64,000 nt of DNA from Pardosa pseudoannulata (GCA_032207245.1 CM063500.1:78819625-78883624), one strand, 5' to 3'; shown: positions 1-35,630, counted from the stretch's first letter. Notes: a model not told the origin generated them from the letters alone. Program-made: numbers and translations.

Positions 1-183
1 AAAATATGAGTGTGATTAAATAGATTTACCTTCAACGTTTGAGAGGAAGCCTAAAATATTAAAAACAGAAAAGCCAAAAATTGTTTGGAAAACCCCCCCC
101 CCGAATTATACCAAATGGTCGGAATTAGGGGAAACGTATAAGAATAATATTTTGGCAATGGAAAATGATCTTGCAAATGCATC

Positions 184-507
184 TTGCATCATTGCTTTGA
201 AAAACTTTTTTCTGATGAAGTATATAACGTAATTGTGGATGAGACTATTTTCTATGCTAAAAATGTCAAAAACGACCATGATTTAATTATCACTAAAGAA
301 GATATAAAGATATTTATAGGGTTTTTGATATATTTTGGCTATCTTACTCTTTCAAGTGAAAGATATTATTGGAGTAATGTAGAAGATTTAGTGATAGGTC
401 TTGTACAGGACTCTTTTAATAAAAATGCTTACCTAAAAATAAAGTCATATATTCATTTCCAAGACATTTCAAAAGCAGATGAACGTAAGAATAACAAATC
501 AAGATAA
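184..507 (+). pseudogene. piggyBac transposase, N-terminal DDE_Tnp_1_7 part
   Basis: About 107 residues resemble the start of the piggyBac DDE domain (PGBD/DDE_Tnp_1_7). Visible hallmarks are the helix around FEKLFSDEVYNVIVDET, then YAKN, then the IKIFIGFLIYFGYLTL segment that precedes YYWS. Family members are usually about 500-600 residues, so this is a fragment. It ends at a stop right before sequence that belongs much further along the protein, so the catalytic aspartates are deleted. It may once have been part of an autonomous copy elsewhere. Confidence 0.75.
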
Positions 508-519
508 AACTAATTTTGG

Positions 520-909
520 AGAGAATAAGAGGTAAAACATGGTACTGGTGTCTATTCACTCGAATAATTGATATGGCTGTAGTTAATGCAAGTATTCTGC
601 ACAGAAATATTCATAAAGGTGATTCTATGCCCATGTAAGATTTTTGAAGAGCTGTTGCTGTAAAAATTTCTAAAATTGGGAATCGGAAAAAAACTTTTGA
701 AAGGTCGACCTTACAGTTTTCCTTCATCCTCAAAAGCTAATCTCAGTCATGATGTTCGCTTTTATAAAAGGGATCACAATATGGGACAAAGAAAGGGCAA
801 AAGACGCTGTCGACTTGTAGGGTGCCAAGGAAGTCCCCTAACATATTGTGTGAAGTGCGATGAAACTTTATGCAAGAAGTGTTTCTTCAAATTCCACACT
901 AAACTGTAG
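520..909 (+). pseudogene. piggyBac transposase, C-terminal part with cysteine-rich zinc-binding tail
   Basis: A frame around 530-640 reads GKTWYWCLFTRIIDMAVVNA, typical of the late DDE region of piggyBac proteins. The open frame from 676 ends with a cross-brace cysteine/histidine tail: C at RCRLVGC, then YCVKC, LCKKCF and FHT. This is the C-terminal cysteine-rich domain with which piggyBac transposases bind their ends. The two parts are separated by stops and frame changes, so the copy is dead. Confidence 0.7.
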
Positions 910-1375
910 AAACATTGAAATTTTATTATTTTAAAATAATTAAACTTTACTAAGTACATTCTGTAATATTGTGAAATTCTGCATAAATAAACGTTTTTTA
1001 AAAGAAAATGCATTAGTTTTTATCTATTTGGTTCGATTTTACCACGTTATTGAAGTACTAATGATTGTTGTGTATTTGCTAAAATATATCCTCTGAACGC
1101 CCAGTGATCTATTTTTAGATCAGCATTTTTAAAAAAAACTAAGGTACGTATTGATAAAATTCGATAATAATATTCATGTTGATGGTAAAAGACACCCAAT
1201 TTATGAATTATATGTCAGTGCGTCAAAATAAAATAATTTGGGCGTTAATGGGTTAATCAATCTCTCTTTTACTTGATACATACTTCATCGTCCTAAAATC
1301 TTTAAAAATATAAAATTTTTATATTCTTATAAATAATTAAATACATTATATTTTTGTAAAATTTTAATAACTTTT

Positions 1376-1882
1376 TTAACCCTTTAATGCCTGGTGTATC
1401 TTTTTAGATACCACTAAAAAATAATTTTTTCGAATATTTATATTTTTTTAGAACAAGTTTTCTTTTTGGGAGTAGGGAGAGGACAATCTTATAAACTATC
1501 TAAAAAAATTTCGATTTCGATTATTTATATATTTTTCATATTTGAATCGACACATGATTTTTCGAACAGCTTACATAGATTAACTTTTTCGGCAGGTACA
1601 TAGACTGAAATCCTGGCAAATTGCTTTATTATAAAACTCTATTTTGTAGTACATATATTACACGTAATACCAAATACATTTTTTTTCTCTCGAAGTTTTT
1701 CCTTTTTCATAAATGGCAACCTATGATGTTTGAAACGATAGCTGATCGCTAACGTGACGTGCTGTAGTATTCAAAGTTGTTTAAACTTTTTATTTATTTT
1801 ATTTTGTGCAGTCCATGATAACTTCGATTTTAGATATGAATCGATATGTAATCGACAGAAATGACTCGCATTAAAGGGTTAA
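1376..1882. mobile_element. piggyBac-type MITE (TTAA target, 11-bp TIR)
   Basis: TTAA at 1376-1379 and at 1879-1882 flank an element whose ends are CCCTTTAATGC (1380-1390) and its perfect inverse GCATTAAAGGG (1868-1878). Just inside the left end is a GTATC-TTTTTA-GATAC palindrome, which echoes the subterminal palindrome of the neighbouring piggyBac copy. There is no coding content. It is a non-autonomous derivative presumably moved by a piggyBac transposase. Confidence 0.8.
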
Positions 1883-2480
1883 AGTGATTATATTATTTTC
1901 TAATAATTCCTTAAAACATTTGCTTTTAAAATTTGTTATGTATTAGTATAATAAAAATTGTAAATACAATATATTAGTACAATTCCCTTAGGATTGGACT
2001 TTTTAATTTTCAAGGGTTCACCTTTTTAAGTTTCAAGGGTTTTCAAGTTCCCTTCGCGAATAAATCTTATTGAATCTTGCATGAAGTGAGCCTCTGTAGT
2101 AACCCCACTGCTACAAGCCCCATCAAACTCGGCAGCAATGCACCTTAAGACAGAAAATATGGTAAGTATCTAAAACAAATGACACAAAAATTAAGACATT
2201 ATTCTTGAACTCTACAATTTTTTTTCTGTACTGTAGAACTTATTTTAAATTCTGTTTAATTTTTTCACCCTTTCTTGGTCATTTTATTTTCGCATTTCCA
2301 ATCCGAAATAGCCGAATAGCGTTGATTGTTTATGAGTAGTGAGCTACGCTAATTTACGTATGAAATGTTAATATTGAGCTTCTTTTCTAAGCCTTTAAAT
2401 TTTTAAACTATAGAGACTCATTTTTAAGCAAAATATGGGTAGAAATTCGTCTTAAAGGGAGGAATTTAGAAATAAATTTT
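1883..2480. other. AT-rich non-coding stretch with one strong splice-donor-like site
   Basis: No open frame of note. At 2150-2168 the sequence AAAATATG|GTAAGTAT is a near-consensus 5' splice site, following a slightly GC-richer segment (2098-2150). It could be the end of an untranslated exon, but nothing else supports that. Confidence 0.3.
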
Positions 2481-2484
2481 ATCC

Positions 2485-3345
2485 TTCTGTACTTAAATTT
2501 GTTTGGTTTTAGTATTCTCTCTCACTCTAAATTTGTTTGGTTTTGAATTCTTTCTCTCTTTAAATTTGTTTGGTTTTGAATTCTTTCTCTCTCTCTAAAT
2601 GGTCTCATTAGCCCTCGTGTTGCAAAAAGTAGACCGTAGCACTCCAAACCAAACTCTCTTTCTAAATTTGTTTGGATTTGAATTCTTTCCCTAAATTTGT
2701 TTGGTTTTGAATTCTTTCCCTAAATTTGTTTGGTTTTGAATTCTTTCCCTAAATTTGTTTGGTTTTGAATTTTTTCTCTGAATTTGTTTAGTTTTGAATT
2801 CTTTCTCTAAATTTATTTGGTTTTTAATTCTTTCTCTCTTTAAATTTGTTTGGTTTTGAATTCTTTCTCTCTCTAAATTTGTTTGGATTTGAATTCTTTC
2901 CCTAAATTTGTTTGGTTTTGAATTTTTTCTCTGAATTTGTTTAGTTTTGAATTCTTTCTCTAAATTTGTTTGGTTTTGAATTTTTTCTCTCTTTAAATTT
3001 ATTTGGTTTTTAATTCTTTCCCCAAATTTGTTTGGTTTTGAATTCTTTCTCTAAATTTGTTTGGTTTTGAATTCTTTCTCTAAATTTGTTTGGTTTTGAA
3101 TTCTTTCTCTCTCTTTAAATTTGTTTGGTTTTGAATTCTTTCCCTAAATTTGTTTGGTTTTGAATTCTTTCTCTAAATTTGTTTGGTTTTGAATTCTTGC
3201 ACTCTCTAAATTTGTTTGGTTTTAAATTCTTTGTCTTTAAATTTGTTTGGATTTGAATTCTTTCTCTAAATTTGTTTAGTTTTAAATTCTTTCTCTCTCT
3301 CTAAATTTGTTTAGTTTTGAATTCTATCTCTCTCTCTTTTATTTA
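2485..3345. repeat. Minisatellite, about 27-30 bp unit, roughly 25-30 copies
   Basis: The unit reads approximately AAATTTGTTTGGTTTTG followed by AATTCTTTCTCT, with length variation in the CTCT tract and scattered substitutions (GGATTTG, TTAGTTTT). The array is interrupted near 2600-2654 by a piece of a tRNA-derived SINE. It is non-coding. Confidence 0.9.
2600..2654 (+). mobile_element. SINE 3' fragment inside the minisatellite
   Basis: This matches the body and tail of the tRNA-derived SINE found in full at 27798-27978: GGTCTCATTAGCCCTCGTGT, then AGACCGTAGC and the terminal CCAAACCAAAC. The tRNA-like 5' half is missing. It lies between minisatellite units. Confidence 0.75.
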
Positions 3346-3437
3346 TTTATTTTATTTTTAACGCATGTTTAGGTGTAGTTGTGTACCAGGCATATTGAAT
3401 TCCTCTAAGCTTTATGTTTTAATCTATGGGGAAAATT

Positions 3438-3717
3438 GTTCTTCTAAGCCATTTGCATTTAAAGATTTCTTTAAACGAATTTTACCGCGTGATAGAATGG
3501 GAAATTCTGCAAGGCATGCGTGAACAAATTTTTAAAAAGAACACAAAACATGTATTTTAAATTATTTGCGAAAAAAAATATGTAGTCTTCATTTGAACGC
3601 AAATAATAACATTGTTATCTTATTTTTAAAAACATATGCATAATTGGTGTATTTTTCACTCCATCTTTGGTTATGTTTGTTTAAAGAAATCTTTAAATGC
3701 AAATCGTCAAGAAGTAG
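3438..3717. repeat. 26-bp perfect inverted repeats about 200 bp apart (MITE-like)
   Basis: The segment 3451-3476 (starting ATTTGCATTTAAAGATTTC) recurs as an exact reverse complement at 3679-3704. Weaker matching continues outward to about 3438 and 3717. The 202-bp interior has no coding sequence. A small MITE or a fixed inverted duplication would both fit. No target-site duplication was recognised. Confidence 0.6.
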
Positions 3718-4559
3718 AACAGTTTTCTATAAGTTAACGTGAAGTTAGAGAAGTTCCGAAACTTCTCCGAATTTATTAATCTGGCTATATTTAAATGCAC
3801 TCATTTGTTCCATAGTCTAAACCATTTATTTTCATTTCTATATTGTGAGCTTGCGTGTCTTTTAATAAATTAAAACAATTACTAGAGTGAATTTAGATTT
3901 TTTTTGGGGGGGGGGAAGTAAGTAACACTTAAGCTGATAGCATTTCCTAACGCATTTTTAAACGAATTTACGGGAAACGTTCTCGATCTTCTTGGTTATA
4001 AAGCTTTCCAGTAATTTTACAAATCATGAGTTACTATTTCTATTTAATTAAAAGTAGTGTTTTTTCTTTCTTTGTTTAAAAGAAATACAGCTTATCAAGT
4101 TTTAAAAAACATTACGAGTTTTTGTCTACGAATTATTTAATGTTCGTTTTTCAGCAGCTACCTAGCTCGGATCGGTACATTAATAATTTAGAAAAATTGA
4201 AAGCATGCCAATTATGCGCCAAAAATTTAATATAATTCATACCAAATATATTTTTCTCTAAATATAAACAACTATTATTAGTGCTTTTAAAATCAATAGT
4301 TTCCGCGAAACTTTTGTTGGAATAAAATTCTGTTAATTTATTTTATCAAAAAATTGAATGACAACATCAGCTTATAGTGCCTTGATAAACTTATAAGGTA
4401 TCTAGACTACATTTTAAAGAGAGGTATTTACTTACATCGCGTGTTCCGATTGAGATCAGAACAGAAATAGAATAAGTAATACTCTGAAAAAATACCAAAA
4501 AATAACTAGAGAAATGTTTTTGTTGAATCAATATGCCACAATATCGAATTAGAGCTGCT
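3718..4559. other. AT-rich non-coding stretch
   Basis: No gene, RNA or element end is recognised here. There is a short poly-G run at 3906-3915. Confidence 0.5.
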
Positions 4560-4800
4560 TAAACTCTCTCTCCTCAGCAAAGCTAATTCGGATCTCTTTT
4601 TCACGATGTTAAATCTTGCTTAGTAGAATATCTGCGCAGGGATATTTCCGTTTCCTCGGCACAGAAAACGTCTCGTGCGAGATGACGCAAACGTTGACGT
4701 CATGCTAGAAGCACGTGACTATCTCATGACGTCATGCTTTTATCATGAGTCAGCTTAGATTTAAAGCACTTCTGCGCTTTCGCTTGCGGGGAGATGGAAA
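4560..4800 (+). promoter_or_regulatory. Candidate promoter with paired cAMP-response elements, upstream of the CREB gene
   Basis: A locally GC-richer stretch carries a cluster of bZIP/bHLH sites: TGACGCAA (4683-4690, ATF/C-EBP hybrid type), a perfect CRE TGACGTCA (4695-4702), an E-box CACGTG (4712-4717), a second perfect CRE (4727-4734) and an AP-1 site TGAGTCA (4746-4752). Full palindromic CREs 32 bp apart are unlikely by chance in such AT-rich DNA. CREB genes are known to be autoregulated through promoter CREs, so the next gene downstream (first coding exon at 8922) is the natural target. Neither the transcription start nor the non-coding exon can be fixed from sequence. A divergent upstream gene is the alternative. 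Confidence 0.55.
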
Positions 4801-5755
4801 ATCAGGAAAAGAAACTGAAAACATATTGGAATGATTTTTAAAAAAATTCCGTTTTTCTTACAATTTGTTTACAAATGTCTCATTACTATTCCAAATACTT
4901 ACTGATTATGGACTAACCGTTCAAATGGCCATTTTTTTTTAATTTTCAAAAATGAGAATAATTGTTTAGGGATTATAATTAAATACAATTTATTATAAAA
5001 GTTTTTATTTGTAATATTTATGTATCTTGAGAAGGATAAATAGATAATTTTTCTGTTATTAAATGCTGTATTCTTTAACTTTTTGCGTAAACTGTTAATA
5101 TTAAATGAACTTTTTGAACAATTTTTAAGAATTTATAACAATAAAATTTCTAATTTAATGTTTAAGATTTAATATTCAATATGCAATTACTAAATGGTAT
5201 TCCGTTCGAGATTTTGTATGTTAATAACGTTTTTAAAAAATATCAGTTAATGTTATTATCATTACATTTTTAAATTTTCATTCATCACTCGACGAGAGAT
5301 GCGTGATTATTACTGAAATAAACTTTAAATCTGTTAAATTAAAAAAAAAAAAAATGTGTCGAAACTCCAAAAGTAGATTTCTTATTACAATAATTTCAAA
5401 TTCTTTATGTAAAGGTAATTTTTGGGCAAAATACTTTACAATATTTATTATTCTTTTCAAAACATGGTTACTTTTTCATGTAGGAAAAAAAACACTTTTT
5501 ATCCATTAAATTTATATTTTTAGTTAGATATTTCTTAAATTTTTTAGATGCTTGAAATACTGTATTCTAGCATTTTAAGGAAATATTGTTGTTCAGTACA
5601 AAAAGTTAAATCTCATATTTGAATTTATATGTCATAAGCAAACAAAAAATATAATTCAGAATCATCTTAAACTCTCGGTATTGATATGACAGACAATACA
5701 TCTCTGAGCACTACCAACACACAATTAATTCTACTTTTTGATGTAGTCTTTGTAA
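4801..5755. other. AT-rich non-coding stretch
   Basis: Nothing is recognised apart from short A and T runs. If the CRE cluster is the promoter, this is part of a first intron in the 5' UTR. Confidence 0.45.
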
Positions 5756-5757
5756 AA

Positions 5758-5837
<80 letters not shown>
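5758..5837. repeat. (TA)n microsatellite
   Basis: An uninterrupted TA dinucleotide run of about 78 bp. Open frames through it encode only alternating Ile-Tyr and are not genes. Confidence 0.98.
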
Positions 5838-5841
<4 letters not shown>

Positions 5842-6191
5842 TTAATCACAAAATGTCTTGCATTATTTTAAAAGCGAAATCTTTAATGCAAGCATAAAAT
5901 ATATTGATATGTTATAAAATGGCTCTTCAAGAGTAGGTTACTATAAAATGTGCTTTTACTGTGAATTTCTAGTACAATAAATTGACACACCTGTGCTGAA
6001 GAGAGAATTAATAGTAAATAATATGAAGGGTTTTAAACACTTTTCAAAATATTTTGTTTCAAAAGTTTGAAACTATTGGAAACTCTTATCCCAATAATTT
6101 TTTCTCTGCAACATAGTTGAAAATAAATACTAGTTGTATAATAATTATAGGTAAATATAGTATGAAAATAAATTTTATTAATTGTATTATG

Positions 6192-6192
<1 letters not shown>

Positions 6193-6243
<51 letters not shown>
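6193..6243. repeat. (TA)n microsatellite
   Basis: TA dinucleotide run in AT-rich sequence. Confidence 0.95.
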
Positions 6244-6244
<1 letters not shown>

Positions 6245-7245
6245 TATATTTATATAAATTTTTTAATGATTTATTTGTTATAATTCACTAAAAATATATT
6301 TTACTTATCAGATAATATTATAGTTTAGAAAAATTTGTTTACTTATTGATGGTAACTTTGAAAATAAGTTGATTTAAAAGTAATCTATTATTCTACTAAA
6401 GTGATAACTAAGAAGGAATTTTAATTAACTGCAGCTATGACTATGCTAAAGTTTTGTAAATGAACATAAATTCCATCAAAACATGGTGAACTTTGAACAA
6501 TTTCAAAACCTTTCTTTCAACTTATTGCATTCAACTTTGACTTTAAAATAATTATCACTACAAAAAATATTTTGTATTGACAATATCCATTTTTATTTTT
6601 TATCAAAATACCCTCAAAATCCCTTGATAACTTTTTATCAAAATAGACAAAAATTATCTTACTGGTGTATGTAATAGAATATTTTTGCTCCTGAGCTTTT
6701 AAAGTTTTTTCCTTCAATTTCATTGATAAATATTTTTTAATTTACTGGAAAAAAAATTAGAGTCATTGACTAATATATCATGACTAAACAGTGACTGATG
6801 TTTTACTTACTCTTTTAAATTCTATTTTTAAAATATACTTTAATGAGTTTGTGTATTTTGATTCTTTATTAACTTGCTTAAACTCTGTTTTTTTTTTAAC
6901 TTTATTAAGTTTGTGTATTTTGTTTTGTGATGAAATTTTTAAAAAGTCTCAGCAGTAACTAAATTCACTTATTATTTTAATTCAAATTAATATAAAATAG
7001 GTTAGTTAATTGGTTTTATTTCAAATAAAATTCACAGTATATCAAGAAAACACAGAAAAATTATTATCCTTTTTGAATAATTACTCTTTAGAGGCCTACA
7101 AAAATTTTGTAAATTTGTTCTTATGTGTACAATTAATTTTAGATTTCAGTCAGAAATAAGAATTTGCTATAAATTACCCAAATAATAATTTGATCTTATT
7201 ATATAAAAGCATTGTCCCCTTAAAAAATATTTTTGAAAAAAATCA
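6244..7245. other. AT-rich non-coding stretch
   Basis: No coding potential, RNA or mobile element is recognised. The short open frames lack codon bias or any familiar motif. Confidence 0.45.
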
Positions 7246-7246
7246 T

Positions 7247-8740
7247 TGTTCTTGGATAAGCCTTAAATTTTTCACAAGATATTACAAAATATTTATTAGT
7301 GTTTTAAATAATTATTCCTCAAAGTTAAAAAATTCTCTCACTTTGATATCTGAAAAAGTTAATTTTTTATAACTTTTAAGCTTTTACAATACCACTGTCC
7401 GAATTTAGTTTGGAAGTGGGAGCTCGAACTGGATTTTACCAATTTCACTATTAAGTAAAAAAAAAATATATCTTACTAAAATATTATATAAAATTTAATA
7501 TTATATATAAGTCCATGCATAATCTTATGTAATGTTTCAGTGAATGTATAAAATAATTAAAGCAAAAATACTGAATTTAAACAATAGATGGAAATCATAA
7601 AAAAAATTAAATTTTGATTAAGTATGCAGTTTTAAAAATTGTATTTGAAAATGTGCTTTTATTTCAATGTTCAAATACAACACAGTAAACTCCAGAATTT
7701 TGGGGTATGGGCTTGAGTCCCTTCCCCAAAATTTCTCTTTAAACTATTAAAAAAATTGAAATTTTTATTTAAAAATTAAGTTTTGATTAATTATACAGTT
7801 TTAAATATTGTATTTGAAAATGTGCTTTTATTTCAATGTTCAAATACAACACAGTAAAGTTCAGAATTTTGGGGTACGTTCTTGGATAAGCCTTAAATTT
7901 TTCACAAGATATTACAAAATATTGATTAGTGTTTTAAATAATTATTCCTTAAAGTTAAAAAATTCTCTCACCATGATATTTGAAAAAGTTAATTTTTTAT
8001 AATTTTTAAGCTTTTACAATACTACAGCTAGGATTTAGTTTGGAAGTGGAGACTCAAACTGGCTTGAACCAATTTCACTATTAAGTAAAAATTATAACTG
8101 ACTAAAATATTATATAAAATTTAATATTATATATACGTCCATGCATAATCTTATGTAATGTTTCAGTGAATGTATAAAATAATTAAAGCAAAAATATTGA
8201 AATTTAAACAATAGATAGAAATTGTAAAAAAAGTTGAAATTTTTATTTAAAACTTAAATTTTGATTAAGTATGCGGTTTTAAAAATTGTATTTGAAAATG
8301 TACTTTTATTTCAATGTTCAAATACAACACAGTAAAGTTCAGAATTTTGGGTTATGGGCTTGAGTCCCTTCCCCAAAATTTCTCTTCAAACTATTAAAAA
8401 AATTGAAATTTTTATTTAAAAATTAAATTTTGATTATGTATGCAGTTTTAAAAATTGTATTTGAAAATGTACTTTTATTTCAATGTTCAAATACAACACA
8501 GTAAACTCCAGAATTTTGGGGTATGGGCTTGAGCCCTTTACCCAAAATTTCTCTTCAGACTATTAAAAAAAGTGAAATTTTTATTTAAAAATTAAATTTT
8601 GATTAAGTATGCAGTTTTAAAAATTGTATTTGAAAATTGTATTTGCTTTTATTTCAATGTTCAAATACAACACAGTAAACTCCAGAATTTTGAGGTATGG
8701 GCTTGAGCCCCTTCCCCAAAATTTCTCTTCGAATTATGGT
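7247..8740. repeat. Complex tandem repeat: 169-bp units within a larger, roughly 630-bp duplication
   Basis: A unit beginning TTTTGATTA starts at 7612 and 7781, and again at 8259, 8428 and 8597. The spacing within each set is 169 bp. Each unit includes GTTCAAATACAACACAGTAA and a CCCCAAAATTTCTCTT stretch. A separate block starting TTCTTGGATAAGCC at about 7249 is repeated at about 7878. The 169-bp runs therefore alternate with copies of the larger block. Non-coding. Confidence 0.85.
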
Positions 8741-8921
8741 CCTCAGTTTTGGATTGCTAAAATCCTAAGCTTTATATGCAATTCATTTATTTTTTTATTG
8801 AATGATTGATTAGTATGAATACTGTTTGTCGTGTTGTTAAATGTTTATGTATTATGCTTGTGTGTGATGCTTACAAAGCTAAGCTTTGTGGTCTCTTTTC
8901 TCCTTCTTGCTTTAGTGTGTG

Positions 8922-32106
<23,185 letters not shown>

Positions 32107-34955
32107 CAGAATAATAACTAATCTACATCTTCATGTGTATTGTATGTTACACATAGACAAGTGTTACATCGAAGAGGTATACCTGGCCTTAAAATTTTGG
32201 TTTCACTTTGATTTGTGCCAAATAGGAGCCAATAAGTTTTTTCCCAGGGGGATATTCTTACAGACAAAAAAAATTATGAAATTTATCAAAATGGATACCT
32301 CTTTCATTTTATGATAAGCAAACATTTCACATTTTGTTTATGCTTGTGAGAAATATTCCATTTTTGTATTTGACAAAGAAGTCAGCGTGTATCCTATGGA
32401 CCTATGCAATTTCATTCTGTTTTTCTGTGTACTCATTCATTCATTTTTTCAAGAAGAAACGTGATTTTAGAGGGACAATTGTATCCATAGTTTTCTAAGA
32501 AATGAAATTATGTGTATATATTTTACACTTTGAATAACTCCAAAAATTTTGTACATAAAAGTATTTTTCTTGTCATGCTGAAAAGGAAGAAATTAAAAAA
32601 GTAGATTAGTAAAAGAACAGATAAAAGAATTTGACATAAATCCTTGTTTGATTTGTTTCAGTTTGACTTGTAATATATTAGTTACTCTTGTTTGTATTTA
32701 TTTTATAAGTATCGTATGGACTAAGCATTATAAAAGAGCTATTACTGAAAATATTAAAATATTTTAACTACTTTTTGATGCTACTTATCTTTTACTCTCC
32801 TTTTGAGAGCATCACGCCAGAATTTGTTGTTTCATTTCTTTTGATTCGTAAGAGGTTTATATACAGTAAATATTTAACATACTATCCATAATGTTGAATG
32901 ATGCATTTCTGCATTGTTTAAGTCAAATATTTATCTTTTGCTTAAATTATTAAATCTGGATTTCTGTGCACTAATTTTATGGTTATTGTAGTTGTACTAC
33001 ATACACTTTCACACATACATTGTACAAACATACATTATCAAGGTTTTAATATAACCTAAAAAATTTTTGAACTTTCTCATAATTTTTTTTCCTTTTATTT
33101 TGCTTATATGTCTTAAAGTACATTTTATATTTCTGATATATATGCTCTTATGCCATCTTGTGTTCAAAATGTTTAATTTTTTTAAAAATAAGTTTATATG
33201 TACACATATTTCTTCAATTACAGATAAAACACAAAATTGTAACTTTGCCAACAGAGTTCAATATCATTTTCTTTGTTTCTTTATTTTTATGCTTTCATTC
33301 TTACAGGGCATGATAAAAATTGTAATAATTTGATTTTGTATCATCGAGTTACAGCTATTTTTAATGTTATAGTGGTCTTAAAAAGCTATTTGAACATTAT
33401 CACTGTCATTTTTTTTTCAAGATGAAGAGCAAAAAATGTAATATGGAATTTTTATTTAAAAAAGAAACCAGTTCTTTTATTGCCAATAATAATTCTTTAA
33501 AAATTTTATGTTGCATATTATCATTAAAATTTAGTATTACAATAACTTACAGTAATATACCCCCTTTTAAATTATATGGTGATATTCTTTAAAATTATCA
33601 GTACTGTGGAATTTTTTTTCTCTTATAACATTCATAATGTACTTAAAATAGAAAAGTGTTTTAATATTACACTTATGCAGCATTAGTGTCCATTTTCTTT
33701 TTTAGATTTTAACATTTTTATAGAGTAAGGGAATTAGTTGTTTACTAAAGTTTTATAGCATAAAAAATAACATAATTTTCTCACAATAGTTTCTAAAGAA
33801 AATGTGTTATTTCCTTATCATATCGCACCTTAAATTTCATCTGAAGTCTTAGTTGTTTTAAGTCTATTTAATATGGATTTAATTGATCTGAACTTATTTT
33901 TATACAATACTGGTTAGACAGTCGTGTGTGTATTGGAGGATAAACACACATTTAAATGTAAGTGTTTATCATTATTAAACACTTTACACAATTCCCAGTG
34001 CATTGATTTCATAAAATTAATTCCATTTCAATTAGTAATGAAAAATATATTGTGCCATCAAACTTTTTAGCAATTTTATAGTATGTTTCAAACTATAAGC
34101 ATTTTTGGTAAAGTATTATAATGACGAATAGTTATTAGTATTATAAAGCCAAATAAACATCATTAGTAAGCCAAAGAATCTAAAAATTAGAGGTATGTAC
34201 CTGAAATAAAATGCATGCTATGAGTCAGAAATTGCAGTATTGAAATGTGTAGCAAATTTTTTAATTCTACTTAAATTAAATATCATACATTACGATGTGA
34301 AACCCAAAAACTAAAATACAGTTAATTTTATTTATTTTGGAATTTAAACCTCGTAAAGAGTTAAAGACAAAAATTATAAAAATGGAAACATGGAAATTAA
34401 TAATAATAATAATTAATAACTATTGGTTACAATATTTGCATTATGCACATATTTTAAAACCAGAATTCACATTTTTGTATATATGTTTTAATCGATAATA
34501 TAATGTAAGTTTTAAAATCCTAAATATATATATCAAAAGAAATCTGTAAATTACTAGAATTATATGAATACAAAATTATAAATCATAATCTTATAACTAA
34601 AATTAACATTTCCTTTCTTGGCCCTTTTTTATTTTAGTACATTCCTCAAAAATATTTAACATAGTTCAAAATGTCCTTTGTAACATTCCCGTATATAATT
34701 GAATTTAATATTCACATATTTAAATTTATGATCATTTAATACTTTTTAACGATAAATTACTATGCTCTACTCTAAAATTAATGACAGTTTGCAGTCATGA
34801 AAAACTGATAATGTTTGGCTTTCATTTTTTAAAAGATAATATATTTATTACTTCAATATTAATAAGTGAAACTGAAAATAATTTCCTAATCTAAATTGAG
34901 ATTTTTTTTATAATGGGAAAATTCTTTAAATTTAGCACACCTTAAATAATATGTA

Positions 34956-35012
<57 letters not shown>

Positions 35013-35630
35013 CAAAAATCAATTACTGAAAGATAACAGTAAGTCACAAGTTAATACTGGCAAATATTCAGAAGTTTATAAATTATGTGCATTGCTTATG
35101 TGTCATTTAATAAACTTTTAGTGCAATATCATTTTCTTACTTTTATTTAAAAATTTTCCTAAAATAGATTTAAGGAGGAATGCAATAAGTTATAATATTT
35201 AACTTCATTTGTGAACTAACTCATTTATATATTTAAAAAAAAACCTGCTTTTTTAGCCATTTATTACTGTTTGATGACTACCCTTTATATGAGCAAATTA
35301 CTTAACTTAGTCCTATATTTTAAAATTTCCTGAAAATGTAACTTTCCGAGTACCAAAATAAATTAGAAATTTTTGTGTCATATTTAGGAATGCTATGAAA
35401 TGATTTTACTCATTTTGGAAAAAAAAAATTAATGTCAGATTGCTTTTAAAGTGGATTTAGTTTTACATCGGAAACAAACTTATGCTAGTAGTAATGCACT
35501 GTGACTGGTGTCATTGAGCATTCAGTTGATGTTCACAATGTCCAGTCAATGTTCAAGTATTAATGTGGATATCAACTGAATAACCAATGGAACCAGTGTA
35601 CTGGTTAGTAAAGTGAACCTGGTGTTTGTT
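32107..35630. other. Probable CREB 3' UTR and downstream AT-rich sequence
   Basis: No coding sequence follows the stop. AATAAA-type signals occur at several places (for example 34152-34157) but none can be singled out as the cleavage site, because the whole region is AT-rich. A TA microsatellite lies at 34961-35009. Confidence 0.5.
34961..35009. repeat. (TA)n microsatellite
   Basis: TA dinucleotide run. Confidence 0.95.

Larger units (their letters stand above)
1..1252 (+). mobile_element. piggyBac-like DNA transposon, internally deleted, left end outside the window
   Basis: The right end is a piggyBac-style terminus that abuts a TTAA target at 1253-1256 and reads GCGTTAATGGG just inside it. 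A subterminal palindromic motif (GATCTATTTTTAGATC) lies near 1107. The interior carries broken pieces of a DDE transposase in the order expected for the family: an N-terminal part at 184-507, a middle part near 530-640 and a C-terminal cysteine-rich tail ending at 909. The left end would lie before position 1. The element cannot encode a working transposase. Confidence 0.8.

Noticed and set aside
2150..2168. 5' non-coding exon of CREB ending at a strong donor
   Set aside because: The donor is good, but it lies upstream of the CRE cluster with no promoter features. Kept only as a possible site.
8919..8921. GTG as the CREB start codon, giving an extra residue
   Set aside because: An ATG follows immediately at 8922. 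Non-ATG starts are rare in animals and nothing here favours one.
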